From an uncultured Faecalibacterium sp. (lineage in GTDB: Bacteria; Bacillota; Clostridia; Oscillospirales; Ruminococcaceae), in contig CAKTEM010000027.1 of NCBI GenBank assembly GCA_934548045.1, positions 1-22,493 of the forward strand: a stretch of 22,493 bases of DNA, given 5' to 3'. The position numbers and the translations under genes were made by a program. Below, in pieces: positions 7,158 to 15,234 of the stretch (positions are counted from its first letter, which is position 1; each line of letters begins with the position of its first letter). The notes under the pieces were generated by a model. That model was not told the DNA's origin, did no database searches, and worked only from the letters and a program-made list of their open reading frames with translations.

Positions 7158-8555
7158 TCACAGTTTGGACAGCTGCGGACCCTGTGCGGTATCCTTGACA
7201 GCCCAGCCCATCGCGGTCAGCTCGGCACGGATGGCGTCAGCGGTCGCCCAGTCCTTTGCCTTCTTGGCGGCGGCGCGCTTCTCGACCAGCTCGGTCACCT
7301 CAGCAGGGACTTCGTCCTTTTTGCGGTTGTACATCAGACCCAGCACGCCGGTAATTTCGTCGAACGCACCAGCGGCAGCTTCCAGAGCAGCTTTGCTGGA
7401 GGAAGCAGACAGGGTATTGATATCCTTTACGAGGTCAAACACCGCAGCCAGAGCATCGGGGGTGTTCAGGTCGTCGTCCATCGCCTTGCAGAACTTTGCG
7501 CGTGCCTCGTCTGCCTTGGATTTCAGGGCCTCGTCGGTGCCGAACTCGGTCTTGCTCAGGGCAAAGTCGAGGTTCTCGCGGCAGGTGTAGAGACGCTCGA
7601 GGCTGTTCTTGCAGCTCTCGATGAGGTCAACGGTATAGTTCAGCGGCATCCGGTAGCCTGCGGTCAGCATGAAGTAGCGGATCGGCTCGTAGCCGTACAG
7701 GTTCGCGACATCGCGGACGGTGAAGAAGTTGTGCAGGCTCTTGGACATCTTCTGATTGTCCACGTTGATGAAACCGTTGTGCATCCAGTAGTGGGCGAAC
7801 TCGCAGCCGTTTGCGCACTCGCTCTGGGCGATCTCGTTCTCGTGGTGGGGGAAAATCAGGTCCTGACCGCCGCAGTGGAGGTCGATGGTCTTGCCGAGGT
7901 GGGTGCGGCTCATGGCACTGCACTCAATGTGCCAGCCCGGGCGGCCCATTCCGTAGGGGCTTTCCCATGCAGGCTCACCGGGCTTTGCGGCTTTCCAGAC
8001 AGCGAAGTCCGCCGGGTCTTCTTTCAGGTCATCCTCCATCTGGCTCCGCAGTTCACGGTTGCCGCTCTCGAGGTCGTCCAGCTTGAGGTGGCTCAGCTTG
8101 CCATACTCCGGGTCGCTCTTGACACGGAAGTAAACGTCGCCGTTCTTTGCGACGTAGGCATGGCCGGAGTCGATCAGATCTTTGACGATGTCCAAAATCT
8201 GCTGGATATGCTCGGTCGCACGGGGCTGAACGGTCGGCTTTTTGCAGTTCAGACCAGCGGCATCTTTCAGATACTCTGCCTCAAACCGCTGTGCGACTTC
8301 CTTCATGGAAGTGCCTTCCTCTTTGCCTTTCGCGATCAGCTTGTCGTCGATGTCGGTGATGTTGGAGACATAGATGACCTTGTTGCCGCGGTACTCGAGG
8401 TAACGGCGCAGGGTATCGAAGACGATCAGCGGACGTGCGTTGCCGATGTGGATATAGTTATAAACGGTCGGGCCGCAGACATAGATGCGGTACTCACCGG
8501 GTACCTGCGGAACGAACTCTTCCTTCTGACGGGTCAGCGTGTTAAAAATCTGCAT
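7158..8555 (-). CDS. cysS: Cysteinyl-tRNA synthetase
   Basis: This 465-residue class I synthetase charges tRNA-Cys. The HIGH motif appears as HIGN (36-39), next to C27 of the zinc site (VCGPTVYNY). The KMSKS loop is at 269-273 (QKMSKSLHN). The zinc ligands in the CSAMS and CGGQDLIFPHHENE region are present. Length matches the family. AAGGAGTAG precedes the ATG at 8555. The gene is single, with its own promoter, a T-box leader that reads cysteine tRNA charging, and its own terminator. Confidence 0.97.
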   Translation of the reverse strand: MQIFNTLTRQKEEFVPQVPGEYRIYVCGPTVYNYIHIGNARPLIVFDTLRRYLEYRGNKVIYVSNITDIDDKLIAKGKEEGTSMKEVAQRFEAEYLKDAAGLNCKKPTVQPRATEHIQQILDIVKDLIDSGHAYVAKNGDVYFRVKSDPEYGKLSHLKLDDLESGNRELRSQMEDDLKEDPADFAVWKAAKPGEPAWESPYGMGRPGWHIECSAMSRTHLGKTIDLHCGGQDLIFPHHENEIAQSECANGCEFAHYWMHNGFINVDNQKMSKSLHNFFTVRDVANLYGYEPIRYFMLTAGYRMPLNYTVDLIESCKNSLERLYTCRENLDFALSKTEFGTDEALKSKADEARAKFCKAMDDDLNTPDALAAVFDLVKDINTLSASSSKAALEAAAGAFDEITGVLGLMYNRKKDEVPAEVTELVEKRAAAKKAKDWATADAIRAELTAMGWAVKDTAQGPQLSKL

Positions 8556-8591
8556 AATTCTCTACTCCTTTTGTGTGACAGCCAAAAGCCG

Positions 8592-8845
8592 CAAAAAAGC
8601 CGCCCTCGAACCGTACAATTTGTACGGGCATCGAAGGCGGCTTTTGAAAATTCCGCGGTTCCACTTCTGTTTGTCGCTCAAAGCCGGTAACGGGGCCTCC
8701 GCACCGCGATACTGATTTCCCACGGTGTGCTGTCCGGGCGCACTTCACACGCTGCTCTGCAAACAGGCTTTCAGCCAACGGCCTGTTCTCTCTGCGCAGA
8801 CGCTTTTCGTGTTACTCTGCCCGGATAAACGCATTTTTCCTTATA
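8592..8845 (-). promoter_or_regulatory. T-box leader (tRNA-Cys responsive) with terminator
   Basis: On the minus strand the T-box sequence GTGGAACCGCGG spans 8653-8665. It precedes a terminator hairpin (8592-8646, GCCGCC..GGCGGC with TTTTTT). Stem I is seen in CCGGGC (8819-8824) pairing with GCCCGG (8734-8739), then AGAGTA opposite GAA, then AACACG with CGTGTG. The specifier loop reads GAAG-TGC-G, so the specifier codon is UGC (8740-8742), cysteine, agreeing with the downstream gene. Uncharged tRNA-Cys would favour the antiterminator and cysS expression. Confidence 0.92.
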
Positions 8846-8850
8846 AATCT

Positions 8851-8879
8851 ATTATAATGAGATGCCTGTGGGAAGTCAA
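8851..8879 (-). promoter_or_regulatory. cysS promoter
   Basis: TTGACT (8874-8879), a 17-bp spacer and TATAAT (8851-8856) on the minus strand, directly upstream of the T-box leader. Confidence 0.85.
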
Positions 8880-8894
8880 GATTCTTCCCTGCTT

Positions 8895-8923
8895 TTGACT
8901 TGTTCTCCCATCTGTGCTACACT
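8895..8923 (+). promoter_or_regulatory. Promoter of the GNAT gene
   Basis: TTGACT (8895-8900), a 17-bp spacer and TACACT (8918-8923). It is back to back with the cysS promoter; the two -35 boxes are 15 bp apart. Confidence 0.65.
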
Positions 8924-8955
8924 CAAAAAAATACTTTTTCATTCAGGAGGTTCCC

Positions 8956-9414
8956 ATGCAGCTTTTGACCGAACGCCTTTTTCTGATCCCACTCCACACC
9001 GATGCTTTGCAAAAGCTTATCGACCGCACCACAGACCCCGAGACCGCTAAGGCTTACCGCGATATGCTGAATGGCTGTGAATCCCATCCCGACCAGTGGC
9101 TCTGGTACACGGCATGGGGCCTTTACCAGAACGATTCCGGTGACTGGGTCGGCGACCTCTGCTTCAAGGGTCTGCCCGAGACCGGCAACCCGGAAATTGG
9201 CTACGGCATCGAGCCGGAGTTCTGGAATCAGGGCTACACCACCGAGGCCGTCCGCGCCGCCTGCAAATGGGCGTTGGAACAGCCCGGCGTCTGTGCCATC
9301 GAAGCCGAGACCGAACCCGATAACGCCGCATCGCAGGCCGTCCTTCGCAAAGTCGGCTTCGTTCCCACCGGAACCCTCGGCGAGGAAGGGCCAAGGTTTA
9401 TTTTGAGGGGCTGA
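8956..9414 (+). CDS. GNAT family N-acetyltransferase (RimJ/RimL-like)
   Basis: This 152-residue protein begins LLTERLFLIPL, the usual first strand of RimJ/RimL-type enzymes. The acetyl-CoA site follows: GYGIEPEFWNQGYTTEA with a Q/G-x-x-G/A turn, then the DNAASQAVLRKVGF helix and strand. It should move an acetyl group from acetyl-CoA to an amine; the acceptor is unknown. The ATG at 8956 has AGGAGG five nt ahead; a longer frame from 8914 would overlap the promoter region and lacks such a site. It ends soon after the last conserved strand (GPRFILRG), a little short for the family. It is probably a single-gene unit. Confidence 0.87.
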   Translation: MQLLTERLFLIPLHTDALQKLIDRTTDPETAKAYRDMLNGCESHPDQWLWYTAWGLYQNDSGDWVGDLCFKGLPETGNPEIGYGIEPEFWNQGYTTEAVRAACKWALEQPGVCAIEAETEPDNAASQAVLRKVGFVPTGTLGEEGPRFILRG

Positions 9415-9430
9415 TTTTCCGCTCTCCCCT

Positions 9431-9458
9431 TTACAACCGCCGGGAATTGTGCCATAAT
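9431..9458 (+). promoter_or_regulatory. Possible asnA promoter
   Basis: TTACAA (9431-9436), a 16-bp spacer and CATAAT (9453-9458). A GGATGGC/GCCATCC hairpin follows in the leader (about 9481-9516) with flanking weak pairs and no U-run. Its role is unknown. Confidence 0.5.
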
Positions 9459-9541
9459 TTCACTATATTAAAGGGAAAGAGTGCTTCCGGGATGGCAATT
9501 CGGCCATCCGAAGTGCAAATTCTGTCAGAGGGGTAATAACT

Positions 9542-10555
9542 ATGAGTAAAATCACGATCCCGGAAAACTACACGCCTGCGCTGAACCTGTACGACACCCA
9601 GCGCGCCATCGGCACGGTCAAGCGGCTGTTCGCAGACACCCTGTGTGCCACGCTGAACCTCTACCGTGTGTCGGCTCCGCTCTTTCTGGAGGCGTCCACC
9701 GGTCTGAACGACGACCTGAACGGCGTCGAGCGGAAAGTCACATTTGATATCAAGGACAGCGGCACCGAGGCACAGGTCGTCCAGTCGCTGGCAAAGTGGA
9801 AGCGCAAGGCTCTGAAGGATTACGGCTTCCGTGTCGGCAAAGGTCTGTACTGCGACATGAACGCAATCCGCCGCGACGAGGAACTGGATAATCTCCACTC
9901 CGTCTACGTCGACCAGTGGGATTGGGAGAAGATCATCCGTGAGGAAGATCGGAACGAAGCGTACCTGAAGAACGTCGTCCGTTCCATCGTCTCCGCCGTC
10001 TGCGCCACCGAGATGAACCTGCATGCCATGTTCCCTCAGCTGCAGGACCTGCCGCTCCACACTCCCAACGTGACCTTCATTACCACGCAGGAGCTGGAAG
10101 ACAAGTATCCTGACCTGACCCCGAAGGAGCGCGAGAACGCCTTCGTCAAGGAAAACGGCACCACCTTCCTGATGAAGATCGGCGCACCGCTCAAGAGCGG
10201 CAAACCCCACGATGGCCGTGCGCCCGACTACGATGACTGGGATCTGAACGGCGACCTGCTCTTCTGGAACAATCCGCTCCAGTGCAGCTACGAGCTGAGC
10301 AGCATGGGCATCCGTGTCAGTCCCGAGAGCATGGACAAGCAGCTGACGATGGCCGGCTGTGACGACCGCCGGGAGTTGCCCTTCCACAAGGCTGTCCTGT
10401 CCGGCGAGCTGCCCTACACCATCGGCGGCGGCATCGGCCAGAGCCGCCTGTGTATGCTTCTGCTCGGCAGCGCACACATCGGCGAAGTTCAGGCCAGCGT
10501 CTGGGATGAAGCCACCCGTGAAGCCTGCAAAAAAGCTGGTATTCCGCTGCTGTAA
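9542..10555 (+). CDS. asnA: Aspartate--ammonia ligase (AsnA-type asparagine synthetase)
   Basis: This 337-residue enzyme makes asparagine from aspartate, ammonia and ATP. It has the class II aminoacyl-tRNA synthetase fold typical of AsnA. Recognisable family blocks are RVSAPLF, TGLNDDLNG, FDIKD, the YCDMNAIRRDE region, HSVYVDQWDWE and the C-terminal GGGIGQSR block for ATP. E. coli AsnA is about 330 residues, so length is normal. AGAGGGG lies just before the ATG. It has its own weak promoter and a strong terminator, so it looks monocistronic. Confidence 0.96.
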   Translation: MSKITIPENYTPALNLYDTQRAIGTVKRLFADTLCATLNLYRVSAPLFLEASTGLNDDLNGVERKVTFDIKDSGTEAQVVQSLAKWKRKALKDYGFRVGKGLYCDMNAIRRDEELDNLHSVYVDQWDWEKIIREEDRNEAYLKNVVRSIVSAVCATEMNLHAMFPQLQDLPLHTPNVTFITTQELEDKYPDLTPKERENAFVKENGTTFLMKIGAPLKSGKPHDGRAPDYDDWDLNGDLLFWNNPLQCSYELSSMGIRVSPESMDKQLTMAGCDDRRELPFHKAVLSGELPYTIGGGIGQSRLCMLLLGSAHIGEVQASVWDEATREACKKAGIPLL

Positions 10556-10565
10556 TCATTTGCAT

Positions 10566-10604
10566 AAAAACAACGGTCTGTCGAATGACAGACCGTTGTT
10601 TTTT
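10566..10604. terminator. Bidirectional terminator after asnA
   Basis: CAACGGTCTGTC and GACAGACCGTTG pair around a GAAT loop. TTTTTT follows on the plus strand and TTTTTATG on the minus strand. It serves asnA and the convergent membrane protein gene. Confidence 0.9.
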
Positions 10605-10608
10605 GCTT

Positions 10609-11280
10609 TCACCGCCGGAACTCCAGGCCCGGGCGGTGCTTTTTATGGCCGCCGCCGGCTTTCCAGACGAGCCAGGCGTAGAAGAGGTTCAGGCAGACGA
10701 TAGCGACCAGCCATTCCAGAGACTGCTGGATGGTCTGCTCATAGATTCTCAGGAAGGGATAGGGGCCGACGATGAGATGCTGAACATTCGCCCAGACTGC
10801 GATGGAACCATAGAGTAACGTCGGGATGAGGGCGCAGAAGACGTTTTTGCCGGACAGCCGAGGCTCCCGTTCCAGAAACACAAACGAAACAAAGGCGCAG
10901 AGCGGATTGAGCAGATGATGGTAGAGCATCGAGCTTGCCGTCAGCAGGAAGACCACACCGCCCTCGTCTTTATAATAGGGTGCAAGGATGAACACCACGG
11001 TCAGGAAGGTCATAGTCAGGCAGCAGGTCGCAATGTACTTGAGCCGCTTGACCCAGCGCGGAACTTCCCGTCCGGTCAGCAATGCTCTCAACTGGAAAAC
11101 CGCCATCAACAGGCAGACAAAGGCCGTGAAGAAGTTGGAGTTCTCGGTATAAAAGGAGAACATCTGCACACCGACTGCTTCCCAGCTGAGCCGGGCGGCG
11201 ATGGGTTCCATATAGACGACTGCAAGGTTGAGGACAATGGACAGCACCCTGCGGAGGATATTCCAGAGTTTTTTCTTCAT
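10609..11280 (-). CDS. Six-helix membrane protein, AIG1/FAR-17a (Pr6Pr)-like
   Basis: This 223-residue protein has about six hydrophobic segments with a basic N-terminus (MKKKLWNILRR). The block FSFYTENSNFF (41-51) and the later SSMLYHHLLNPL (117-128) fit the AIG1/FAR-17a family, whose animal members are threonine hydrolases of lipid esters with a catalytic Thr near residue 47 and a His near 131. T45 and H121/H122 here occupy similar places, so a hydrolase is possible but is an inference. The tail after residue ~210 is basic. GGAG lies 9 nt before the ATG at 11280. It lies downstream of pgsA, separated by repeat copy B. Confidence 0.75.
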   Translation of the reverse strand: MKKKLWNILRRVLSIVLNLAVVYMEPIAARLSWEAVGVQMFSFYTENSNFFTAFVCLLMAVFQLRALLTGREVPRWVKRLKYIATCCLTMTFLTVVFILAPYYKDEGGVVFLLTASSMLYHHLLNPLCAFVSFVFLEREPRLSGKNVFCALIPTLLYGSIAVWANVQHLIVGPYPFLRIYEQTIQQSLEWLVAIVCLNLFYAWLVWKAGGGHKKHRPGLEFRR

Positions 11281-11318
11281 GAAAGAATCTCCGATTCGTT
11301 ATAATTTGCCAAAATATT

Positions 11319-11433
11319 GAAAAAGGGCTGTTGCAGAACTCCCTTCACAGCTAACCGTCACACCAGGCTCCCTCTTTGAGGGGGCTGGCACAGCGGAGCT
11401 GTGACTGGGGGAGTTTTTGCAACAGTCCTTTTC
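11319..11433. repeat. Modular palindromic repeat, copy B (after pgsA)
   Basis: The terminal inverted repeats are GGGCTGTTGCAGAACTCCC (left) and the matching GGGAGTTTTTGCAACAGTCC (right). The inside carries hairpin CACAGCGGAGCTGTG next to GACTGGGGGAG, which is the reverse complement of the left part of copy A. It starts 11 nt after the pgsA stop on the minus strand. The outer stem is followed by T-runs on both sides, so it may also act as a bidirectional terminator. Confidence 0.82.
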
Positions 11434-11444
11434 TTTTTATGTTA

Positions 11445-12029
11445 TTATTTCGCAGTGTTGATAAAGCTGCGGTTATCCCACAGGTACTTGATGCCGGAGA
11501 TCGCCGTGACAGCCGCCACCAGCCAGCAGAGGCAGGAAGCGATGAATCCGACATCGCCCTTGGCGACTACACCCGGGATCAGGGCAGTGCCGAAGAAATA
11601 GAAGATGATGGACAGCATCTGCAGCACGGTCTTGACCTTGCCCCACATGTTTGCCGCGATAACTTTGCCATCCTTTGCGCCAGCGGCAACCATCCGCAGG
11701 CCGGAAACTGCAAACTCACGGGCGAGGATGATGCACAGCACCACCGGAGAGCAGACACCATCGCGCATCATGTAGATGAACGCGACCGTCGTCAGCAGTT
11801 TATCAGCCAAAGGGTCGGCGAACTTGCCGAAGTCGGTCACCATGTGCCACTTGCGTGCCAGATGGCCGTCCAGAAAGTCGGTCATACTTGCCACCGCAAA
11901 GATGATACCGGCCACCAGATACAGGGTCGGGTTGAAATCGCTGGTTCCGAACTGGGTCAGTGAGACGAAGATCATAAAGACCGGAACCAGAATGATACGG
12001 GTCAGAGTCAGTTTATTGGGCAGATTCAT
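11445..12029 (-). CDS. pgsA: CDP-diacylglycerol--glycerol-3-phosphate phosphatidyltransferase
   Basis: This 194-residue membrane enzyme makes phosphatidylglycerol phosphate, the step that commits CDP-DAG to acidic phospholipids. The CDP-alcohol phosphotransferase motif is D54-G55..A58-R59..G68..D72..D76 (DGHLARKW..FGKFADPLAD). Several membrane helices follow. I chose the ATG at 12029 (MNLPNKLTL) because GGAGG lies 8 nt before it; the ATG at 12044 would place that site inside the gene. It starts 20 nt after the rimO stop, so it is co-transcribed with recA-recX-rimO. Confidence 0.94.
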   Translation of the reverse strand: MNLPNKLTLTRIILVPVFMIFVSLTQFGTSDFNPTLYLVAGIIFAVASMTDFLDGHLARKWHMVTDFGKFADPLADKLLTTVAFIYMMRDGVCSPVVLCIILAREFAVSGLRMVAAGAKDGKVIAANMWGKVKTVLQMLSIIFYFFGTALIPGVVAKGDVGFIASCLCWLVAAVTAISGIKYLWDNRSFINTAK

Positions 12030-12049
12030 AAAGATTCCCTCCAATTTTG

Positions 12050-13375
12050 TTATTTTACAACAGTACCATACAGATCGTAAAGGTCGCTGTCGTCCACCAG
12101 AATGTTATAGAACTCGCCGGGATAAAGCGGCTCTTCGCTGGACACGCAGACATTGCCGTCCACCTCGGGGGCGTCGCCCATCGTGCGGCAGAGATACAGG
12201 CCGCTCTCCTCGTCGATGCCGTCGCAGATGACCCGGACGGTCTGACCGACCTTGTCCGCCTGCTTCTGGGCCATGATGCCGGTCTGGATCTGCATCACCA
12301 GCTCGGCACGACGGTCTTTGACCTCCTGCTCGATCTGGCCGTCCATCTTAGCGGCGACAGTGTTCTCCTCAGCGGAGTAGGCGAAGCAGCCCAGACGGTC
12401 AAACTTGACTTCCTTGACAAAGTTGCACAGGTCGTCGAACTGCTCCTCGGTCTCGCCCGGGAAGCCTGCGATCAGCGTCGTGCGCAGGGTGATGCCCGGG
12501 ATGGATGCGCGCAGCTTGCCGATGACTTCCAGCAGCTCGGCACGGTTGGAGCGGCGGTTCATGTTCTTCAAAATTTCGTCGTTGCAGTGCTGGATGGGCA
12601 GGTCGAGGTACGGCACGACCTTCTCGTTCCGCTGCATGGCGGCGATAAACTCGTCGGTGATGCGCTCCGGGTAAGCGTACATGATGCGGATCCACTCGAG
12701 GCCGCTGATCTTATTCAGCTTGTCCAGCAGCTCGCAGATGCTGCCCGGCTTGCCCCAGTCCTCACCGTAAGCGGTGGGGTCCTGCGCCACGATGATGAGT
12801 TCTTTCACGCCCTCACCGGCCAGCCAGCGCGCCTCGGCAACGCAGTCGGCCATGTCACGGCTGCGCAGCGGTCCACGGATGGCCGGGATTGCGCAGTAGT
12901 GGCAGCGGTTGTTGCAGCCCTCGGCGATCTTCAGATAAGCATAGTGTGCCGGCGTACCGATGACACGCTTGCCGCCCAGAGGGAAGTCCTTCTTCATGCC
13001 GTAGCTCTCGAGGTGGTCTTCACCGTTGAACAGGCGCGCCACGATGGAGTCGATGGCCTTGTTGGACGCACAGCCGACGACCGCATCGACCTCAGGGATC
13101 TCCTCCTCGATCTGGCTGCGGTAACGCTCGGCCAGACAGCCGGTGACGATGACTTTCAGGTTCGGGTTTGCCTGCTTATAGGAGCAGGCTTCCAGAATGT
13201 TCTCGATGGCCTCGGTCTTCGCGCTCTCGATGAAGCCGCAGGTGTTGACGAGGATGACATCCGCTTCGCCCAGCTCTGCCACCGTCTCGTGGCCTGCTGA
13301 AAGCAGGATATGTACCATGCCGTCCAGGTCGACCTGATTCTTCGGGCAGCCAAGGGAAATACATGCAATTTTCAT
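12050..13375 (-). CDS. rimO: Ribosomal protein S12 methylthiotransferase
   Basis: This 441-residue radical-SAM enzyme adds a methylthio group to an aspartate of ribosomal protein S12. The N-terminal domain has the three cysteines of the auxiliary cluster, C10, C46 and C80 (SLGCPKN, VNTCGF, TGCLAERY). The radical-SAM motif is C154-NNR-C158-HY-C161. A TRAM domain forms the C-terminal ~65 residues. The choice of RimO over MiaB rests on the ISLGCPKNxVD start and the IAEGCNNRCxYC context. The ribosome site is weak. It begins 23 nt after recX, in the recA operon. Confidence 0.94.
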   Translation of the reverse strand: MKIACISLGCPKNQVDLDGMVHILLSAGHETVAELGEADVILVNTCGFIESAKTEAIENILEACSYKQANPNLKVIVTGCLAERYRSQIEEEIPEVDAVVGCASNKAIDSIVARLFNGEDHLESYGMKKDFPLGGKRVIGTPAHYAYLKIAEGCNNRCHYCAIPAIRGPLRSRDMADCVAEARWLAGEGVKELIIVAQDPTAYGEDWGKPGSICELLDKLNKISGLEWIRIMYAYPERITDEFIAAMQRNEKVVPYLDLPIQHCNDEILKNMNRRSNRAELLEVIGKLRASIPGITLRTTLIAGFPGETEEQFDDLCNFVKEVKFDRLGCFAYSAEENTVAAKMDGQIEQEVKDRRAELVMQIQTGIMAQKQADKVGQTVRVICDGIDEESGLYLCRTMGDAPEVDGNVCVSSEEPLYPGEFYNILVDDSDLYDLYGTVVK

Positions 13376-13398
13376 AAGGGGATAATACTCTCTTTCTG

Positions 13399-13914
13399 TT
13401 ACTCTTGTTCTTCTACTCTCCGGACGGCCTCTTTGATGACCGGGTAGGCAAAACCGCGCCGCATCAATGCCGCCACTACAAGATCACGGCGTCCTGCGGC
13501 CAGCTTGGAGCGGTAGCGGCTCTCGACCAGAGATGCCGCCGCTTCCAGCTCCGGGTTCTCGCCCTCTTCATCGGGGGTGTAGACCTGTTCCAGTGCCTGC
13601 TGGATCTGGTTCTGATTCAAGCCCTTCTGCCGTAGATTCTGGGCAGCGGCGCGGCGGCTCTTGCGTGCCGCCAGCAAACTTCTTGCCCGTACCTCGGCAT
13701 AGCGGTCGTCGTCCAGATACTGCCGCTCGACCATCTCCGCCACGACCTGCGCAGCGGTCTGCTCGGTGAACTTCCGGCAGAGCCGCTCATACAACTGGCC
13801 GGAGGAGATCTCCTGCGACGCCAGCGTTTCCAGCGCACGGGCGCGCGCTTTAGCGAGGTCGGTCGATATCTCTTCCTCTGTCAGCGGACGGCGGCTTCTC
13901 TGCGCAAAGGCCAT
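13399..13914 (-). CDS. recX: RecA regulatory protein RecX
   Basis: This 171-residue helical protein modulates RecA filaments. It shows the repeated three-helix pattern, with ALETLASQEISSGQL, the VxxMVERQYLDDDRYAE block, and the AAQNLRQKGLNQNQI repeat. A third repeat holds VVAALMRRGFAYPVIKEAV. Its ATG abuts the recA stop codon (TAAATG), and its GGAGG ribosome site lies inside the last codons of recA. The pair is therefore very likely translationally coupled, keeping RecX in proportion to RecA. Confidence 0.92.
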   Translation of the reverse strand: MAFAQRSRRPLTEEEISTDLAKARARALETLASQEISSGQLYERLCRKFTEQTAAQVVAEMVERQYLDDDRYAEVRARSLLAARKSRRAAAQNLRQKGLNQNQIQQALEQVYTPDEEGENPELEAAASLVESRYRSKLAAGRRDLVVAALMRRGFAYPVIKEAVRRVEEQE

Positions 13915-15105
13915 TTAGTCCTCCACCATAATATCCAGTTCACTCTCGCTGCTGCGCGCCGGAGCCTTGACGATCGGTTCCTTTGCGGCTGCGCTGTCCT
14001 CAGCCGGAGCTGCGTTCTCGGTCGCTGCCGCCACTGCTGCTTTGCCAGCCGGACGACGGGTCGCATAGAGCTTGTCGGCGTTGGCGCGGATCTGGCCCTC
14101 GATATCGTCTGCAATTTCGGGGTTGTCCTTGAGGAACTGCTTTGCGTTGTCACGGCCCTGACCCAGACGGATATCACCATAGTTGAACCACGCGCCGCTC
14201 TTCTGGACGATGCCCAGCTTGACGCCGACGTCGATCAGTTCGCTCATCTTAGAGATGCCCTCACCGAACATGATATCAAACTCTGCCTCACGGAACGGAG
14301 GAGCGACCTTGTTCTTGACGATTTTTGCACGGGTGTGGTTGCCGATGAACTGGCCGGAAGAATCCTTCAGGCCCTCAACACGGCGGATGTCGATACGCAC
14401 CGAAGCGTAATATTTCAGCGCGCGACCACCGGTGGTGACTTCGGGGTTGCCGTAGACGATGCCGACCTTTTCACGCAGCTGATTGATGAAGACGCAGACC
14501 GTGTTGGTCTTTCCAATGACGCTGGTCAGCTTGCGCATGGCCTGGCTCATCAGACGGGCCTGCAGACCAACGTGGCTGTCGCCCATCTCGCCTTCGATCT
14601 CGGCACGCGGAACCATTGCGGCGACCGAGTCCACAACGATGGCGTCGATGGCACCGGAACGCACCAGTGCTTCGCAGATCTCCATCGCCTGCTCGCCGGT
14701 GTCCGGCTGGCTGACAAGCAGCTCGTTGATGTTGACACCCAGAGCCTCAGCGTATGCCGGGTCAAGGGCATGTTCGACGTCGATGAAGGCGACCTCGCCG
14801 CCCTTCTTCTGTGCCTCGGCCAGAATGTGCAGAGCCAGCGTGGTCTTACCACTGGATTCCGGTCCGAACACCTCGATGATACGGCCGCGCGGCACACCGC
14901 CCACGCCCAGCGCGAGGTCAAGGCCAAGGCTGCCGGTCGAGATGGCGTCCACCTGCATGGCGGTGTTGTCGCCCAGCTTCATGATCGCACCCTTGCCGAA
15001 CTGCTTTTCAATCTGGGCCAGCGCAGTTGCCAGCGCGTCCTTCTTTGCGTTCGGGTCAGTCTTCTGGGTCGCAGGCGCGACGTTGTTGTTCTGATTTTTT
15101 GCCAT
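13915..15105 (-). CDS. recA: Recombinase RecA
   Basis: This 396-residue ATPase forms filaments on single-stranded DNA, drives strand exchange and triggers SOS self-cleavage of LexA. The Walker A motif is GPESSGKT (81-88). The MAW-like ALKYYASVRIDIRR block and the loop regions VCVFINQLREK and NPEVTTGG are intact. An extra ~15 residues (Asn/Ala-rich) precede the usual N-terminal helix, and a ~40-residue Ala/Glu-rich tail ends in acidic DIMVED. AAAGGAG precedes the ATG. It has its own promoter and heads recX, rimO and pgsA. Confidence 0.98.
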   Translation of the reverse strand: MAKNQNNNVAPATQKTDPNAKKDALATALAQIEKQFGKGAIMKLGDNTAMQVDAISTGSLGLDLALGVGGVPRGRIIEVFGPESSGKTTLALHILAEAQKKGGEVAFIDVEHALDPAYAEALGVNINELLVSQPDTGEQAMEICEALVRSGAIDAIVVDSVAAMVPRAEIEGEMGDSHVGLQARLMSQAMRKLTSVIGKTNTVCVFINQLREKVGIVYGNPEVTTGGRALKYYASVRIDIRRVEGLKDSSGQFIGNHTRAKIVKNKVAPPFREAEFDIMFGEGISKMSELIDVGVKLGIVQKSGAWFNYGDIRLGQGRDNAKQFLKDNPEIADDIEGQIRANADKLYATRRPAGKAAVAAATENAAPAEDSAAAKEPIVKAPARSSESELDIMVED

Positions 15106-15187
15106 AAGTTGTTGCTCCTTTTGTTCGCAATGCCCGGCATCCTGCGTTCCGCGCAGGTGCGGAGGGTTCAGTTTTACTTTCCCTAAT

Positions 15188-15226
15188 AGTATATCACAAA
15201 ATCCAGAATTTACAACAAGAAGTTGT
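15188..15226 (-). promoter_or_regulatory. recA promoter with overlapping inverted repeat
   Basis: On the minus strand TTGTAA (15210-15215), a 16-bp spacer and TATACT (15188-15193) fit a sigma-A promoter. An inverted repeat ACAAC-N5-GTTGT (15212-15226) overlaps the -35. It is not the GAAC-N4-GTTC box known for LexA in Firmicutes. A short CCTGCG/CGCAGG leader hairpin lies at 15141-15157. Confidence 0.6.
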
Positions 15227-15234
15227 TTGGTTTT

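Noticed and set aside
9481..9516. asnA leader hairpin as a T-box or attenuator
   Set aside because: No TGGnACCGCG-type sequence, no U-run and too short a leader; kept only as an unexplained hairpin.
15106..15234. LexA (Cheo) box before recA
   Set aside because: No GAAC-N4-GTTC on either strand; the ACAAC-N5-GTTGT repeat has the wrong spacing and bases.
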